64,000 bases of DNA, from assembly GCA_945891505.1 (NCBI GenBank), contig CAMDDL010000001.1, positions 62,001 through 126,000 of the forward strand, written 5' to 3'. The notes beneath the pieces are model-generated. The model was not told the DNA's origin. It did not search any database and was given only the letters and a program-made list of their open reading frames with translations. Of the stretch, positions 47,591 through 56,571 are shown in pieces. Position numbers and translations under genes: made by a program. Source of the stretch: Maricaulis salignorans. GTDB taxonomy: Bacteria; Pseudomonadota; Alphaproteobacteria; Caulobacterales; Aquidulcibacteraceae. Numbering within the stretch: the first letter of the stretch is position 1; the number at the start of each line of letters is the position of its first letter.

Positions 47591-47743
47591 ATGGATGGTA
47601 TGATGTTTTTGATCCCAATCGCGTTATTCATGGGCTTTATTGGCCTTCTCGCGTTTTTATGGAACCTCAATAACCGACAATATGACGACCCAAAGGGTGC
47701 AGCGATGCGCATCCTCAATGATGATGATTTTCCCTTACCTTAG
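47591..47743 (+). CDS. ccoS: CcoS, cbb3 oxidase maturation protein
   Basis: A 50-residue protein with one membrane helix (MFLIPIALFMGFIGLLAFLW) followed by the family tail NNRQYDDPKGAAMRILNDDD. CcoS is needed to insert heme and copper cofactors into the oxidase. It starts five bases after ccoI and ends the gene set. The frame is open upstream inside ccoI, but the ATG at 47591 gives the family length. Confidence 0.93.
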   Translation: MDGMMFLIPIALFMGFIGLLAFLWNLNNRQYDDPKGAAMRILNDDDFPLP

Positions 47744-47764
47744 AACCCAGCATCGGAGGCAAAT

Positions 47765-48571
47765 ATGAGCCCGTTTGAGATCACATTAGGGGGAAATGAG
47801 CGGGTTCAGGTGGTCCGTGTCATGCCCGATGCGCATTGGCTTTGGCTTGCTAATGGTTGGGTCGATTTCAAAGCGACTTGGCGCTACAGCATGTTGATTG
47901 GGCTTGTCCCCGTCGTGGTAGCTTGGGTCATGGTGCTGGTACTGTGGCAAGCTGATATGCTGGGTTTTTTGCCCGCTGTTTGTGGCGGTTTTGCTTTGGT
48001 AGGCCCGATTCTAGCCATTAGCTGTTATGAGATTTCCAGACTACGGGCGCTGGGCGAGCCCATAAAACTTCGGGCCGTTTTAAAGCCGCGCATTGTCTCG
48101 CCCGGCCAAGTCGCGATCATCGCCTTCGTCTTGATGCTGATTTTGATGGTCTGGGCCCGCCTCGCAAGCTTCCTCTATGCCTTCGCTTCCAGCGCCCGAC
48201 CCCCGGCTATGCAAGTGGACTTGATTAATTTCGCTTTGCAGACGCCCGAAGGCCTGATCATGGTGACAATTGGTACGCTTGTAGGGGCAGTTCTTGCCAC
48301 GATTGGCTATGTGGTCTCGGTCGTCTCCATTCCGCTCGCAGCAACTCGCTCCGCAGACGCCATGACCGCCATGCTGGTTTCTGTCATCGCGGTTTCCCGT
48401 AACAAAGGCGCAATGGCCTCTTTTGCCTTCAACATCGCCATGTTGGTAGGCTTGTCGCTAGCCACAGGCTTTGTCGGGTTGATCATTGTGTTTCCTTGGC
48501 TCGGACATGCAACTTATCATTGCTATGAAACGCTAACCGGAGAGACTGTCACTCGGCCGTCCACAGGTTGA
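47765..48571 (+). CDS. DUF2189 family membrane protein
   Basis: A 268-residue membrane protein with about six helices that matches my memory of the DUF2189 family (ANGWVDFKATWRYSMLIGLV near the N-terminus, GGFALVGPILAISCYEISR, and HATYHCYETL at the end). The function is unknown. Related genes are often seen near cbb3 oxidase genes, and here it follows ccoS by 21 bases with GGAGG before the ATG, so a link to respiration is possible. It is convergent with acs. Confidence 0.75.
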   Translation: MSPFEITLGGNERVQVVRVMPDAHWLWLANGWVDFKATWRYSMLIGLVPVVVAWVMVLVLWQADMLGFLPAVCGGFALVGPILAISCYEISRLRALGEPIKLRAVLKPRIVSPGQVAIIAFVLMLILMVWARLASFLYAFASSARPPAMQVDLINFALQTPEGLIMVTIGTLVGAVLATIGYVVSVVSIPLAATRSADAMTAMLVSVIAVSRNKGAMASFAFNIAMLVGLSLATGFVGLIIVFPWLGHATYHCYETLTGETVTRPSTG

Positions 48572-48583
48572 TCTGGGATGTTT

Positions 48584-50509
48584 CTATCGCGAGGCAATGA
48601 GCGCATCAACGACGGAAGGGTCGGCCAGAGTTGACGTATCGCCCAAGCTGGACACGTCGCCTTCTGCAATCTTGCGAAGGATCCGACGCATGATTTTTCC
48701 GCTACGTGTCTTGGGCAGGCCGGGCGCAAAATGGATCACATCGGGTGTTGCGATGGGACCAATCTCTTTGCGCACCCATTGGATCAAGGCTTTGCGAACC
48801 TCGTCGCTCTCAGTCGCGTCGGAGTTTAAGGTCACATAGGCGTAAATGCCTTGGCCCTTGATGTCATGTGGGAAGCCGACGACGGCAGCTTCTGCGACAT
48901 TTGGGTGGGCGACAAGGGCGCTTTCCACTTCAGCCGTGCCCATCCGGTGCCCAGAGACATTGATTACGTCATCCACACGACCCGTGATCCAGTGGTAGCC
49001 ATCTTCATCGCGGCGACAGCCGTCACCGGTGAAATAGTAGCCGGGATAGGCTGAAAAATAGGTCTGGAAGAAGCGTTCATGGTCACCCCACACGGTCCGC
49101 ATTTGTCCCGGCCAACTGTCGGTGATGCAGAGATTGCCGTCCGTCGCCCCTTCGAGGATTTTGCCCTCGCTGTCGAGGAGGACTGTCTTCACCCCAAACA
49201 TCGGCAAAGTCGCAGAGCCTGGCTTTAAGGCAATCGCGCCCGGGAGCGGTGTAATCATCGCGCCGCCGGTTTCTGTTTGCCACCATGTATCCACGATTGG
49301 GCAACGGCCTTCGCCCACCACGTGATAATACCATTCCCAAGCTTCTGGATTGATCGGCTCACCCACACTTCCCAACAGACGCAGGGATTTACGAGACGTT
49401 GCAGTCACATAGCTATTGCCCTCGCGCATGAGTGAGCGCAACGCCGTTGGGGCGCCATAGAAAATATTGACCTCATATTTGTCGACAATATTCCAGAAGC
49501 GGCTGAAGTCTGGGTAATTGGGCACGCCCTCAAACATCAAAGTCGTCGCGCCATTGGCCAGCGGCCCATAGACCACATAAGAATGTCCCGTGACCCAGCC
49601 AATATCGGCAGCGCACCAAAACACTTCACCATCTTGATAGTTGAAGACATAGGAAAAGGTCATGGCGACCCAAACCAGATAGCCACCAGTCGTATGTAAA
49701 ACGCCCTTTGGCTTGCCTGTACTGCCAGAGGTATAGAGGATGAAAAGTGGGTCCTCCGCACTCATGGGCTCTGGCACACAGTCATCAGAAACCCCGGCAA
49801 TCGCCTCATGATACCAACGATCTCGTCCGCCCTGCATGGTGATTTCATTGGCGACATGGCGGATCACCAGAACATGTTTAACCGAGGTGCAATTCGCAAC
49901 CGCGGCGTCCACATTGGCTTTGAGCGGCACTGTCTTTCCACCGCGCATGCCCGCGTCTGCCGTGATCACAATGCTGGAATCGCAATCTTGAATCCGACCT
50001 GCCAGCGCCTCAGGTGAGAAACCACCAAAGACGATGGTGTGTATAGCCCCGAGCCGGGTACACGCCAGCATAGCCATCGCGGCTTCTGGAATCATGGGCA
50101 GATAAAGGGTAATCCGGTCGCCTTTTTTGACACCCAAATCCTTCAACACATTGGCAAAACGGCAGACATGGCGGTGCAATTCGCGATAGGTGATCTTGCG
50201 CGATTGAGTGGGCTCATCGCCCTCCCAAATAATGGCGACCTGGTCGGCCCGGTCCTTTAGATGGCGATCCAAGCAGTTTTCGGAGACATTGAGGACGCCA
50301 TCCTCAAACCATTTGATGCCAAAGTCGGCTTCATGAAAGCTTGTATTTTTCACCTTGGTGAAGGGCTTCATCCAAGTCAGCCGCTGCGCTTCTCTCGCCC
50401 AGAATTCATCGGGATCATTGATCGAGGCAGCATAGGCCTCGCGATAGCCTTGTTCAGTTATGCGTGCTTTTTTGGCCCACTCCGCTGGAACTGGATAAAG
50501 AGCTACCAT
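48584..50509 (-). CDS. acs: Acetyl-CoA synthetase
   Basis: Acs makes acetyl-CoA from acetate, ATP and CoA. The 641 residues carry the full signature set: [55 protein letters not shown] and the catalytic lysine in [17 protein letters not shown], which is the usual site of inhibitory acetylation. The ATG at 50509 follows GGAG at seven bases; a start five codons earlier lacks one. It faces an MFS symporter gene divergently across 390 bases, which may bring in an organic acid. Confidence 0.97.
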   Translation of the reverse strand: MVALYPVPAEWAKKARITEQGYREAYAASINDPDEFWAREAQRLTWMKPFTKVKNTSFHEADFGIKWFEDGVLNVSENCLDRHLKDRADQVAIIWEGDEPTQSRKITYRELHRHVCRFANVLKDLGVKKGDRITLYLPMIPEAAMAMLACTRLGAIHTIVFGGFSPEALAGRIQDCDSSIVITADAGMRGGKTVPLKANVDAAVANCTSVKHVLVIRHVANEITMQGGRDRWYHEAIAGVSDDCVPEPMSAEDPLFILYTSGSTGKPKGVLHTTGGYLVWVAMTFSYVFNYQDGEVFWCAADIGWVTGHSYVVYGPLANGATTLMFEGVPNYPDFSRFWNIVDKYEVNIFYGAPTALRSLMREGNSYVTATSRKSLRLLGSVGEPINPEAWEWYYHVVGEGRCPIVDTWWQTETGGAMITPLPGAIALKPGSATLPMFGVKTVLLDSEGKILEGATDGNLCITDSWPGQMRTVWGDHERFFQTYFSAYPGYYFTGDGCRRDEDGYHWITGRVDDVINVSGHRMGTAEVESALVAHPNVAEAAVVGFPHDIKGQGIYAYVTLNSDATESDEVRKALIQWVRKEIGPIATPDVIHFAPGLPKTRSGKIMRRILRKIAEGDVSSLGDTSTLADPSVVDALIASR

Positions 50510-50899
50510 GGTCGTCTCCCTCATTCGCCCAAGCTACTGGGCGCTGTTTCGGTCTTTTTGAAACTCTTTTGACGTACGCCGCAGCCTTGAGCAATGTCTA
50601 CTTACGATCACATCCAGCATCGACCTGAGAGCTTAGGCCGAACGGCCCGCGTTATAAAAGTTGTGGCCTAACAAAACAACGAATGAGTGACCCGCAATTC
50701 TTACTGATCAGCATCGTTTCTGTCAGCCATTGCTGCTCACGCTGCCGCCACCAAGGAACAAGGGCTAGATGCCCGAACCACCGCGCCCGAGTGCCTATTT
50801 GGCGTTATGTGGACAGTCTATACCGCCGACACACTCGACAGGCTCGAGTTCTTAGCGAAGTATAGCTTCTAACCAAAGAATAAGGGGAGCGACAGGGAC
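50510..50899. other. Intergenic region between acs and the MFS gene
   Basis: This 390-base stretch must contain both divergent promoters. I see no tRNA, terminator or convincing operator. A 60-codon open frame at 50683-50865 has no ribosome site and an arginine- and cysteine-rich composition unlike its neighbours, so I do not call it a gene. Confidence 0.5.
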
Positions 50900-52585
50900 A
50901 TGGCGGACATAAAGCCAATACCAAATTCCGCCGAGGGCGAGGCGGGCACTCCGGCCAAGGGGCAGAATGAAAAGCTAGTCATTGCGGCATCCTCGCTCGG
51001 CACAGTCTTCGAGTGGTATGACTTTTTCCTATACGGGCTTCTCGCCACCTATATTTCCGCGCAGTTTTTCTCAGGCGTGAATGAAACCACAGGCTTTATC
51101 TTCGCGCTTGGGGCTTTTGCAGCAGGCTTTGCTGTTCGTCCGTTCGGCGCGTTGGTATTTGGTCGTATCGGCGACATGGTTGGTCGAAAGAACACGTTTT
51201 TGGTGACAATGGGCCTAATGGGGCTAGCCACGTTTGGTGTGGGGCTGTTGCCTTCTTACGCCACCATTGGCGTCGCGGCACCAATTATCTTGATTGGCCT
51301 AAGACTGTTGCAAGGTCTGGCCATGGGCGGGGAATATGGTGGTGCTGCCACCTATGTCGCGGAACATGCACCAGAGGGCAAGCGCGGCCTCTATACTAGC
51401 TGGATTCAGACCACCGCGACATTGGGCCTGTTTGCTGCCCTCTTGATCGTGATTGGTACCCGCACGCTTCTCGGCGAAGAGGTGTTCAAGGCGTGGGGAT
51501 GGCGGGTGCCCTTCCTTGTGTCGATTATCTTGCTGGCAGTTTCTCTGTGGATACGCATGCAGCTCAACGAGAGCCCCGTCTATCAAAAAATGAAGGACGA
51601 AGGAACAACGTCAAAGGCCCCCTTGACCGAAGCTTTTGCGAAATGGGGCAATTTGAAGTGGGTCATTATCGTTCTGTTCGGGGCCGTCGCAGGGCAAGCT
51701 GTCGTTTGGTACACGGGCCAATTCTATGCCTTATTCTTCTTGGAGAAGATGTTGAAAGTGGATGGGGCAAGTACGAACATCCTGATCGCCATTGCCTTGA
51801 TTATTGGGACCCCAGGCTTTGTCTTTTTCGGCTGGTTGTCAGACAAGATTGGCCGCAAGCCCATCATCTTGGTTGGTTGTGCCTTGGCAGCCCTGACCTA
51901 CTTCCCAACGTTCCACGCCTTGACCAAAGCCGCCAACCCAGCTTTGGCCCAAGCACAAGTCAGTGCGCCGATATCGGTAGTCGTCAATGACGCCGATTGT
52001 TCGGTTCAGTTTGACCCTGTCGGAAGGAATAAGTTCGACGCCAAGAGCTGCGATATTGCCAAATCCTTTTTAGCAAAAAGTGGGGTTAGCTATTCCAAAG
52101 TCGACGCACCTGCGGGCACCGTGGCTTCGATCAAAATTGGCACTGAAACCTTGGTCGCACCTGATCCGAACCTCATAACAGGGGCAGACAAGAAGGCAGC
52201 TATTACAACCTATCAAGACAGCGTGAAAGCCGCTTTGGCCAAGGCTGGCTATCCCTCCAAAGCCGATCCGGCCACAATGAATAAGCCAATGGTAATCGCC
52301 ATTTTGGTTTATCTGGTGCTCTTAGTCACCGCTGTTTACGGACCAATCGCCGCCTTGTTGGTTGAGATTTTCCCGAGCCGAATTCGCTATACCTCGATGT
52401 CCTTGCCCTATCATATCGGCAATGGCTGGTTTGGCGGCTTTTTGCCTACCACGGCGTTTGCCATGGTCGCTGCGACGGGGGACATTTATTACGGCCTCTG
52501 GTACCCTGCCTTAATCGCAGGTCTGTCGGCTGTCGTTGGCTTGTTCTTCCTGCCAGAGACATTCAAGCGGCGCTTGGACGAGTAG
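50900..52585 (+). CDS. MFS metabolite:H+ symporter with inserted extracytoplasmic domain
   Basis: A 561-residue major facilitator of the metabolite:H+ symporter group (ProP/KgtP-like). Group motifs are visible: ASSLGTVFEWYDFFLYG in helix 1, FGRIGDMVGRKNTFL after helix 2, GLAMGGEYGGAATYVAEH, and GWLSDKIGRKPIIL in the second half. Unlike the usual 430-450 residues, about 110 residues are inserted at about 350-460, between two late helices. This insert is polar and has two cysteines (NDADCSVQF, DAKSCDIA). It lies in a loop predicted to face outside. The substrate is unknown; divergence from acs suggests a carboxylate. A strong terminator follows. Confidence 0.88.
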   Translation: MADIKPIPNSAEGEAGTPAKGQNEKLVIAASSLGTVFEWYDFFLYGLLATYISAQFFSGVNETTGFIFALGAFAAGFAVRPFGALVFGRIGDMVGRKNTFLVTMGLMGLATFGVGLLPSYATIGVAAPIILIGLRLLQGLAMGGEYGGAATYVAEHAPEGKRGLYTSWIQTTATLGLFAALLIVIGTRTLLGEEVFKAWGWRVPFLVSIILLAVSLWIRMQLNESPVYQKMKDEGTTSKAPLTEAFAKWGNLKWVIIVLFGAVAGQAVVWYTGQFYALFFLEKMLKVDGASTNILIAIALIIGTPGFVFFGWLSDKIGRKPIILVGCALAALTYFPTFHALTKAANPALAQAQVSAPISVVVNDADCSVQFDPVGRNKFDAKSCDIAKSFLAKSGVSYSKVDAPAGTVASIKIGTETLVAPDPNLITGADKKAAITTYQDSVKAALAKAGYPSKADPATMNKPMVIAILVYLVLLVTAVYGPIAALLVEIFPSRIRYTSMSLPYHIGNGWFGGFLPTTAFAMVAATGDIYYGLWYPALIAGLSAVVGLFFLPETFKRRLDE

Positions 52586-52609
52586 AAATCCATACCTCTT
52601 CTGACAGAG

Positions 52610-52640
52610 AAGACCGGCCACAGCGCGTGGCCGGTCTTTT
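52610..52640. terminator. Bidirectional terminator
   Basis: AAGACCGGCCAC and GTGGCCGGTCTT form a perfect 12-bp stem around AGCGC, followed by TTTT. It separates the convergent MFS and dehalogenase genes. Confidence 0.88.
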
Positions 52641-52656
52641 CAGTTTGGTGGCATTG

Positions 52657-53562
52657 TTAGGCTGGGGCTTCAAATGACCTAAGGGCCGCTTCGGCAATCT
52701 CTGTGCCCCATTCCTGAAGGAAATGACCGCCATCTGGAATGATGAGTGGGGCAGGGCAGCCTTTAATCAATTGCTGCATGTCATTCATAATGTCGAGCCC
52801 GAAGACGGGGTCAGCCGCGCCCCAAGCCATAAAGCTTTGACCTTGCCAATGTTCGGCCCAAAACGTCCGTGCGGCTAAAGACACGTCAACACCAGCCATG
52901 TCTGGGTCAGTCATGACGCGCTTGGGAAAAGCGCGCACGCCAGCCTTATAGCGCGCATCGGGGAAAGGCACGTCATAAGCTGCTGCTTCATCAGCACTCA
53001 AATGCGGGGTCGAACGCTGCATTAAGGCACCCACGGGCATATCAGGACGGGAAGCCGAATAGGCGCGCCAAGCCATAAATCCATCGCTGGGCGGGTGCCC
53101 TGTTGCCAATGTCGTGTTCATGATGATGAGGCGGGTGATCCGCTCTCCCACGCCCGGGGCTACAGGCAGGGTCAAGCCAAGCAGCCCGCCCCAGTCTTGC
53201 ACCACCAAAGTGATATTGCGCAGATCAAGTCGCTCGATAAGCGCAATTAGAAAGTCCCGATGAAAGTCAAAGCCATAAATTTCTTCGTCTTCCGGCTTAT
53301 CCGATCGTCCAAAGCCCAAGAGGTCCGGCGCAACAACACGGCCGCCGGATGCCAAAAATACGGGGATCATTTTGCGGTAGAGATAGCTCCATGTCGGCTG
53401 GCCATGTAGACATAAGAAGACGCTCTCCGCGTCTGCCGCACCCTCGTCCACATAAGCGGCGCGTAAGCCTTCATAGCCTGCAAGGTCACTGACGTAGCGC
53501 GGCTTAAAGGGAAAGTCGGCCAAGTTCTCAAAGCGGTCTTCTGGTGTTCTGAGCGCGTCCAT
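52657..53562 (-). CDS. Haloalkane dehalogenase (HLD-I type)
   Basis: This 301-residue alpha/beta hydrolase closely follows the DhlA-type haloalkane dehalogenases, which hydrolyse carbon-halogen bonds. The nucleophile is Asp123 in VVQDWGGLLGL, with the halide-binding Trp124 next to it, matching Asp124-Trp125 of DhlA. The oxyanion region is LHGQPTWSYLYRKM. The likely catalytic Asp is in GAADPVFGLD and the His in DGGHFLQEWG. AGGA lies six bases before the ATG. Natural substrates of such enzymes are often unknown. A neighbouring XRE regulator and epoxide-hydrolase-like gene suggest a degradative locus. Confidence 0.92.
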   Translation of the reverse strand: MDALRTPEDRFENLADFPFKPRYVSDLAGYEGLRAAYVDEGAADAESVFLCLHGQPTWSYLYRKMIPVFLASGGRVVAPDLLGFGRSDKPEDEEIYGFDFHRDFLIALIERLDLRNITLVVQDWGGLLGLTLPVAPGVGERITRLIIMNTTLATGHPPSDGFMAWRAYSASRPDMPVGALMQRSTPHLSADEAAAYDVPFPDARYKAGVRAFPKRVMTDPDMAGVDVSLAARTFWAEHWQGQSFMAWGAADPVFGLDIMNDMQQLIKGCPAPLIIPDGGHFLQEWGTEIAEAALRSFEAPA

Positions 53563-53599
53563 TGATTGTCCTGTCTTGTGTTTAAGCCCGAAAGGTTGG

Positions 53600-53743
53600 C
53601 TAGCGTTTTAGGGCACCGCTTTGAAAAAGACCAATCGTATACATGGTAGTCAAAATGGTCTTGGGGATGACACTCACAGCAAAGCCAGTAGCAATTGAGT
53701 AGAGGCCGTCAATAACACACCAGCACATCAAACCTGCGGTCAT
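53600..53743 (-). CDS. 47-residue membrane peptide
   Basis: A short hydrophobic protein with the segments MTAGLMCWCVIDGLYSIATG and VSVIPKTILTTMYTIGLFQ and a basic C-terminus. It is not a family I know. The frame extends to a TTG at 53800, but the ATG at 53743 has an excellent AGGAAGG six bases upstream, which is the main reason to accept the gene. It lies between the dehalogenase and a divergent XRE regulator. Confidence 0.6.
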   Translation of the reverse strand: MTAGLMCWCVIDGLYSIATGFAVSVIPKTILTTMYTIGLFQSGALKR

Positions 53744-53868
53744 GAGAAACCTTCCTAACCAGATGGAAGATAAGTTGCTCTGGTTTTTGTTGGCGGACAA
53801 TTACCTCTCACGTCATTGAACTGACTGCACCACCGTGTCAGGTTTGACCGGTAGGCGGGAGATACTCC

Positions 53869-54705
53869 ATGACAATCACGGTTCAAACCCGGCAGGCAGA
53901 AGCCGATGGCAACTTCGCCAAACTCCTGCGGGACTGGCGACAAAAGCGCCGTTTATCGCAATTAGATTTGGCACTTATGTCTGGTGTGTCCCAACGCCAT
54001 GTAAGCTTTTTAGAATCGCGGCGCGCTAATCCCAGTCGCAACATGATCCTGCAATTAAGCGAGACTTTGGAAGTACCCCTGCGTGATCGCAATGCTTGGC
54101 TGACCGCGGCAGGCTTTGCACCCATCTTTAAAACCCGAGAACTGGATGATCCCCAAATGGGGCAAGTCATGGCCGCCATTCGAATGATGCTGGCCGCACA
54201 TGAGCCCTTTCCTGCAATTGCGTTAGATAGGGCTTGGAATGTCCGATTATCCAATCAATCGTTCGATCAGTTAAATGCCATGTTGGGTGACGACATTTGG
54301 GCACGGGTCGGCGGGGAAGGGCGCAATCTGTTGCGTTTGTTCTTTCATCCAGACGGCATTCGCCCCTATGTTACCAATTGGGCAGCTGTCGGCCCATTGA
54401 TGTGGCAGCGCGCCCAACGCGAAGCTGAGGCTCTGGCTGGGGCCGATATGAAAAGTGTTCTGGAAGAACTTGCCCCGCATCAAGACCCCCATATTCTGTG
54501 GTCGGCTGCTGAAGCCTCACTCGTGCCAGTGATCCCCTTCAATATGGACATACAAGGCCTCAGAATCTCCATGTTTGCGGTTGTGGCGACGTTTGGCACC
54601 GCACAAGACATAACGGCTGATGAATTGCGCTTAGAAACGCTGTTCCCGGCCGACCCTGAGACCGAGGCTATGTTCCGCGCCGCTGCGCAAGCCCGAACCC
54701 AATAA
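53869..54705 (+). CDS. XRE-family regulator with MmyB-like ligand-binding domain
   Basis: A 278-residue transcription factor. The N-terminal helix-turn-helix spans about residues 15-75 (LLRDWRQKRRLSQLDLALMS, SQRHVSFLESRRANPSRNMI). The rest matches the MmyB-type ligand-binding domain (FPAIALDRAWNVRLSNQSFD, NLLRLFFHPDGIRPYV, NWAAVGPLMWQRAQRE), thought to bind fatty acids in related regulators. Such regulators often sit next to the enzymes they control. Here the candidates are the epoxide-hydrolase-like gene downstream and the divergent dehalogenase side. Confidence 0.9.
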   Translation: MTITVQTRQAEADGNFAKLLRDWRQKRRLSQLDLALMSGVSQRHVSFLESRRANPSRNMILQLSETLEVPLRDRNAWLTAAGFAPIFKTRELDDPQMGQVMAAIRMMLAAHEPFPAIALDRAWNVRLSNQSFDQLNAMLGDDIWARVGGEGRNLLRLFFHPDGIRPYVTNWAAVGPLMWQRAQREAEALAGADMKSVLEELAPHQDPHILWSAAEASLVPVIPFNMDIQGLRISMFAVVATFGTAQDITADELRLETLFPADPETEAMFRAAAQARTQ

Positions 54706-54773
54706 CCCGCGACGTAATTGCGCCCAGCGCCAATGACGATGAAGCTGCGGTTTGCACCGAAATGGAGTAGAAT

Positions 54774-55163
54774 ATGACCGACACGAGCATCCAAGCGATT
54801 GAAATTGTCCGCCGCTTTTTGAAGGCGATGGAGCCCTTGGATTATGACACCGCCTTGACACTTGTCTCTCCAACCTGCGTCTACATCAATCCCCCGCCAA
54901 TCGGCGAGGTGAATGGTCCAGGAGGAATTCGGGCGGTGCTGGAGCCTTTCTTCTCGCCTACTCTTGAGAATGAGTTCAAAATCCTGCGAGAGTCTGCCAG
55001 TGGTGGGACCGTGTTCTTAGAGCGGCTTGATCGACATCGCCTGAAAGACAAATGGGTCGAATTGCCCGTAACCGGCGTATTTGAGGTCAAAGATGGCCTC
55101 ATTACCTATTGGCGGGACTATTTCGACGCCGCGACAATTCTTGCACAATGGCCGACCGGGTAA
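54774..55163 (+). CDS. Limonene-1,2-epoxide hydrolase-like protein
   Basis: A 129-residue cone-shaped fold protein of the NTF2/SnoaL superfamily. The catalytic set of limonene-1,2-epoxide hydrolase appears to be conserved: Tyr37 and Asn39 (VYINPPP), Arg84 and Asp86 (ERLDRH), and an Asp in YWRDYFD. It may therefore open an epoxide, possibly downstream of an oxygenase not seen here. The gene follows the XRE regulator by 68 bases on the same strand, in a likely pair. Confidence 0.82.
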   Translation: MTDTSIQAIEIVRRFLKAMEPLDYDTALTLVSPTCVYINPPPIGEVNGPGGIRAVLEPFFSPTLENEFKILRESASGGTVFLERLDRHRLKDKWVELPVTGVFEVKDGLITYWRDYFDAATILAQWPTG

Positions 55164-55182
55164 GGAGACGTGGGCCCCTTAT

Positions 55183-55208
55183 GGTGGCCTGTCCGCGAAC
55201 AGGCCACC
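55183..55208. repeat. Hairpin between convergent genes
   Basis: GGTGGCCTGT and ACAGGCCACC are perfect reverse complements around six bases. It lies between the epoxide-hydrolase-like gene and the CoA-transferase gene. No T tract follows on either strand, so it is at best an atypical terminator. Confidence 0.5.
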
Positions 55209-55216
55209 GACGGAGA

Positions 55217-56422
55217 TTAGAGCTTCTCGGAGACCGTTGCGTTCGCCAAAAGGCCTTCGATTTCCTCAGCACTAAAGCCCGCTTCGGCCAGAACCGCGCG
55301 CGCATCCTTGCCGGGTGTGGGCACCGACCGTTTGGTTGCCTCAGGAATACCAGGGAAACGAATAGGGCCAGAGGGCGAGGCTTTCGACCCGCCTTGCCCA
55401 TCGTCAATCTGGGTCATGCCGCCTGCGGCCAAAAACTGTGGGTCGGCAACGGTTTCTGCGGGGCTTTGTACCGGCGCCCAAACGAGATCATGGGCGTCCA
55501 AGCGGCTAGCAATATCGGCAAAGTCGCGGGCTGCAAAGACTTCATCCATTAAGGCTACCAGCGTTGGTCCATTTTCCCGCCGTGCTTTCGAAGTCGCAAA
55601 GCGGGGATCATGCTGCAGGGCTTCAAGGCTCAAGGCTTGGCAGAAGCCCGGCCAATCGGCGGTTCCTTGCCGGGGCAGGAGGGTCAGCCAGCGACCATCG
55701 CGGCACTGAAAGAAGTTGGCCAACGGATTGACCGCCTCAAACCGCGGCCGTGTTGAGGCCAACCTGCCAAAGCGCATCTGGATCGACATGTCCGACCCCA
55801 ATGTATAGGTGCCCGCGCGCAGCAGTGAAGCATCGACATGCTGTCCTTTGCCCGTGCTATGGCGGCCATGCACCGCTGCCAAGATGCCCGCAACCGTTGA
55901 AAGCGAGCAGATATGATCTCCGACGCCGGTGCGAATTGGAAAGGGCTCCACCCCCTTTGGGGCCGTCAAGCGGGCCCATCCAGAGCGCGACCAGAAGGCA
56001 GCGACATCAAAGCCAGCGCGGTCCACATCTGGGCCTTCAAGGCCATAACCGGTAACATTGGCATAGATTAGGCGGGGGTTCACGGCAGACAGCGCGGCAT
56101 AATCTAGGCCAGCGCGGGTAAGACCGCCCGGGCGTACATTGGTGATAAAGACATCGGCCTCTTGGACTAATTTGCGAACCAACTCACGGCCAGCGTCCTG
56201 CGCGGTATCAATGATGATTGAACGTTTGCCGCGATTATCGAGGTCAAAAACAGGGTTCTCGGCAATGTCCGAGCCAATCGTATCGAAGAAGCGGCGGATC
56301 GGGTCACCACCGGGCGGCTCAATCTTGATGACGTCTGCCCCCCAATCGGACATCAAGCCACCTGCACCCGGTGCTGCGATGTAGGTAGCATATTCGATAA
56401 CCTTAAGACCCTTGAGCAGCAT
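55217..56422 (-). CDS. Family III CoA-transferase (CaiB/BaiF)
   Basis: This 401-residue enzyme moves CoA between carboxylic acids. Family blocks: the N-terminal GLKVIEYATYIAAPGAGGLMSDWGADVIKIE-type stretch at residues 5-35, GKRSIIIDTAQDAGRELVRK, FITNVRPGGLTRAGLDY, and the probable catalytic Asp in GVGDHICSLSTVAGILAA, followed by STGKGQHVDASLL. It resembles formyl-CoA/succinate-type and alpha-methylacyl-CoA racemase branches alike, so the exact reaction is open. No partner gene is on the same strand. Confidence 0.92.
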   Translation of the reverse strand: MLLKGLKVIEYATYIAAPGAGGLMSDWGADVIKIEPPGGDPIRRFFDTIGSDIAENPVFDLDNRGKRSIIIDTAQDAGRELVRKLVQEADVFITNVRPGGLTRAGLDYAALSAVNPRLIYANVTGYGLEGPDVDRAGFDVAAFWSRSGWARLTAPKGVEPFPIRTGVGDHICSLSTVAGILAAVHGRHSTGKGQHVDASLLRAGTYTLGSDMSIQMRFGRLASTRPRFEAVNPLANFFQCRDGRWLTLLPRQGTADWPGFCQALSLEALQHDPRFATSKARRENGPTLVALMDEVFAARDFADIASRLDAHDLVWAPVQSPAETVADPQFLAAGGMTQIDDGQGGSKASPSGPIRFPGIPEATKRSVPTPGKDARAVLAEAGFSAEEIEGLLANATVSEKL

Positions 56423-56503
56423 AATGTGTTCCCCCGAAGATTTTGATTTTTATACGCGACGTGCATCACAACAGCCGAAGTGTTTACCTGTGTAAAGACG
56501 CCA

Positions 56504-56540
56504 TTAACCCTAACAGAGCACCTTAGCTGTGTTGCGAATC
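56504..56540 (+). promoter_or_regulatory. CtrA-like half-site and GANTC upstream of DUF2336 gene
   Basis: A TTAACC half-site at 56504-56509 runs into CTAACAGAG, the same nonamer found in the composite box at 38250. A GANTC (GAATC) stands at 56536-56540, 31 bases before the ATG. A regulatory role is inferred. Confidence 0.45.
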
Positions 56541-56571
56541 ACTGCAAATGTGGTTCTGGGAGCAATGTGTC

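Noticed and set aside
50683-50865. 60-codon frame between acs and the MFS gene
   Set aside because: No ribosome site, and an Arg/Cys-rich composition unlike neighbouring genes.
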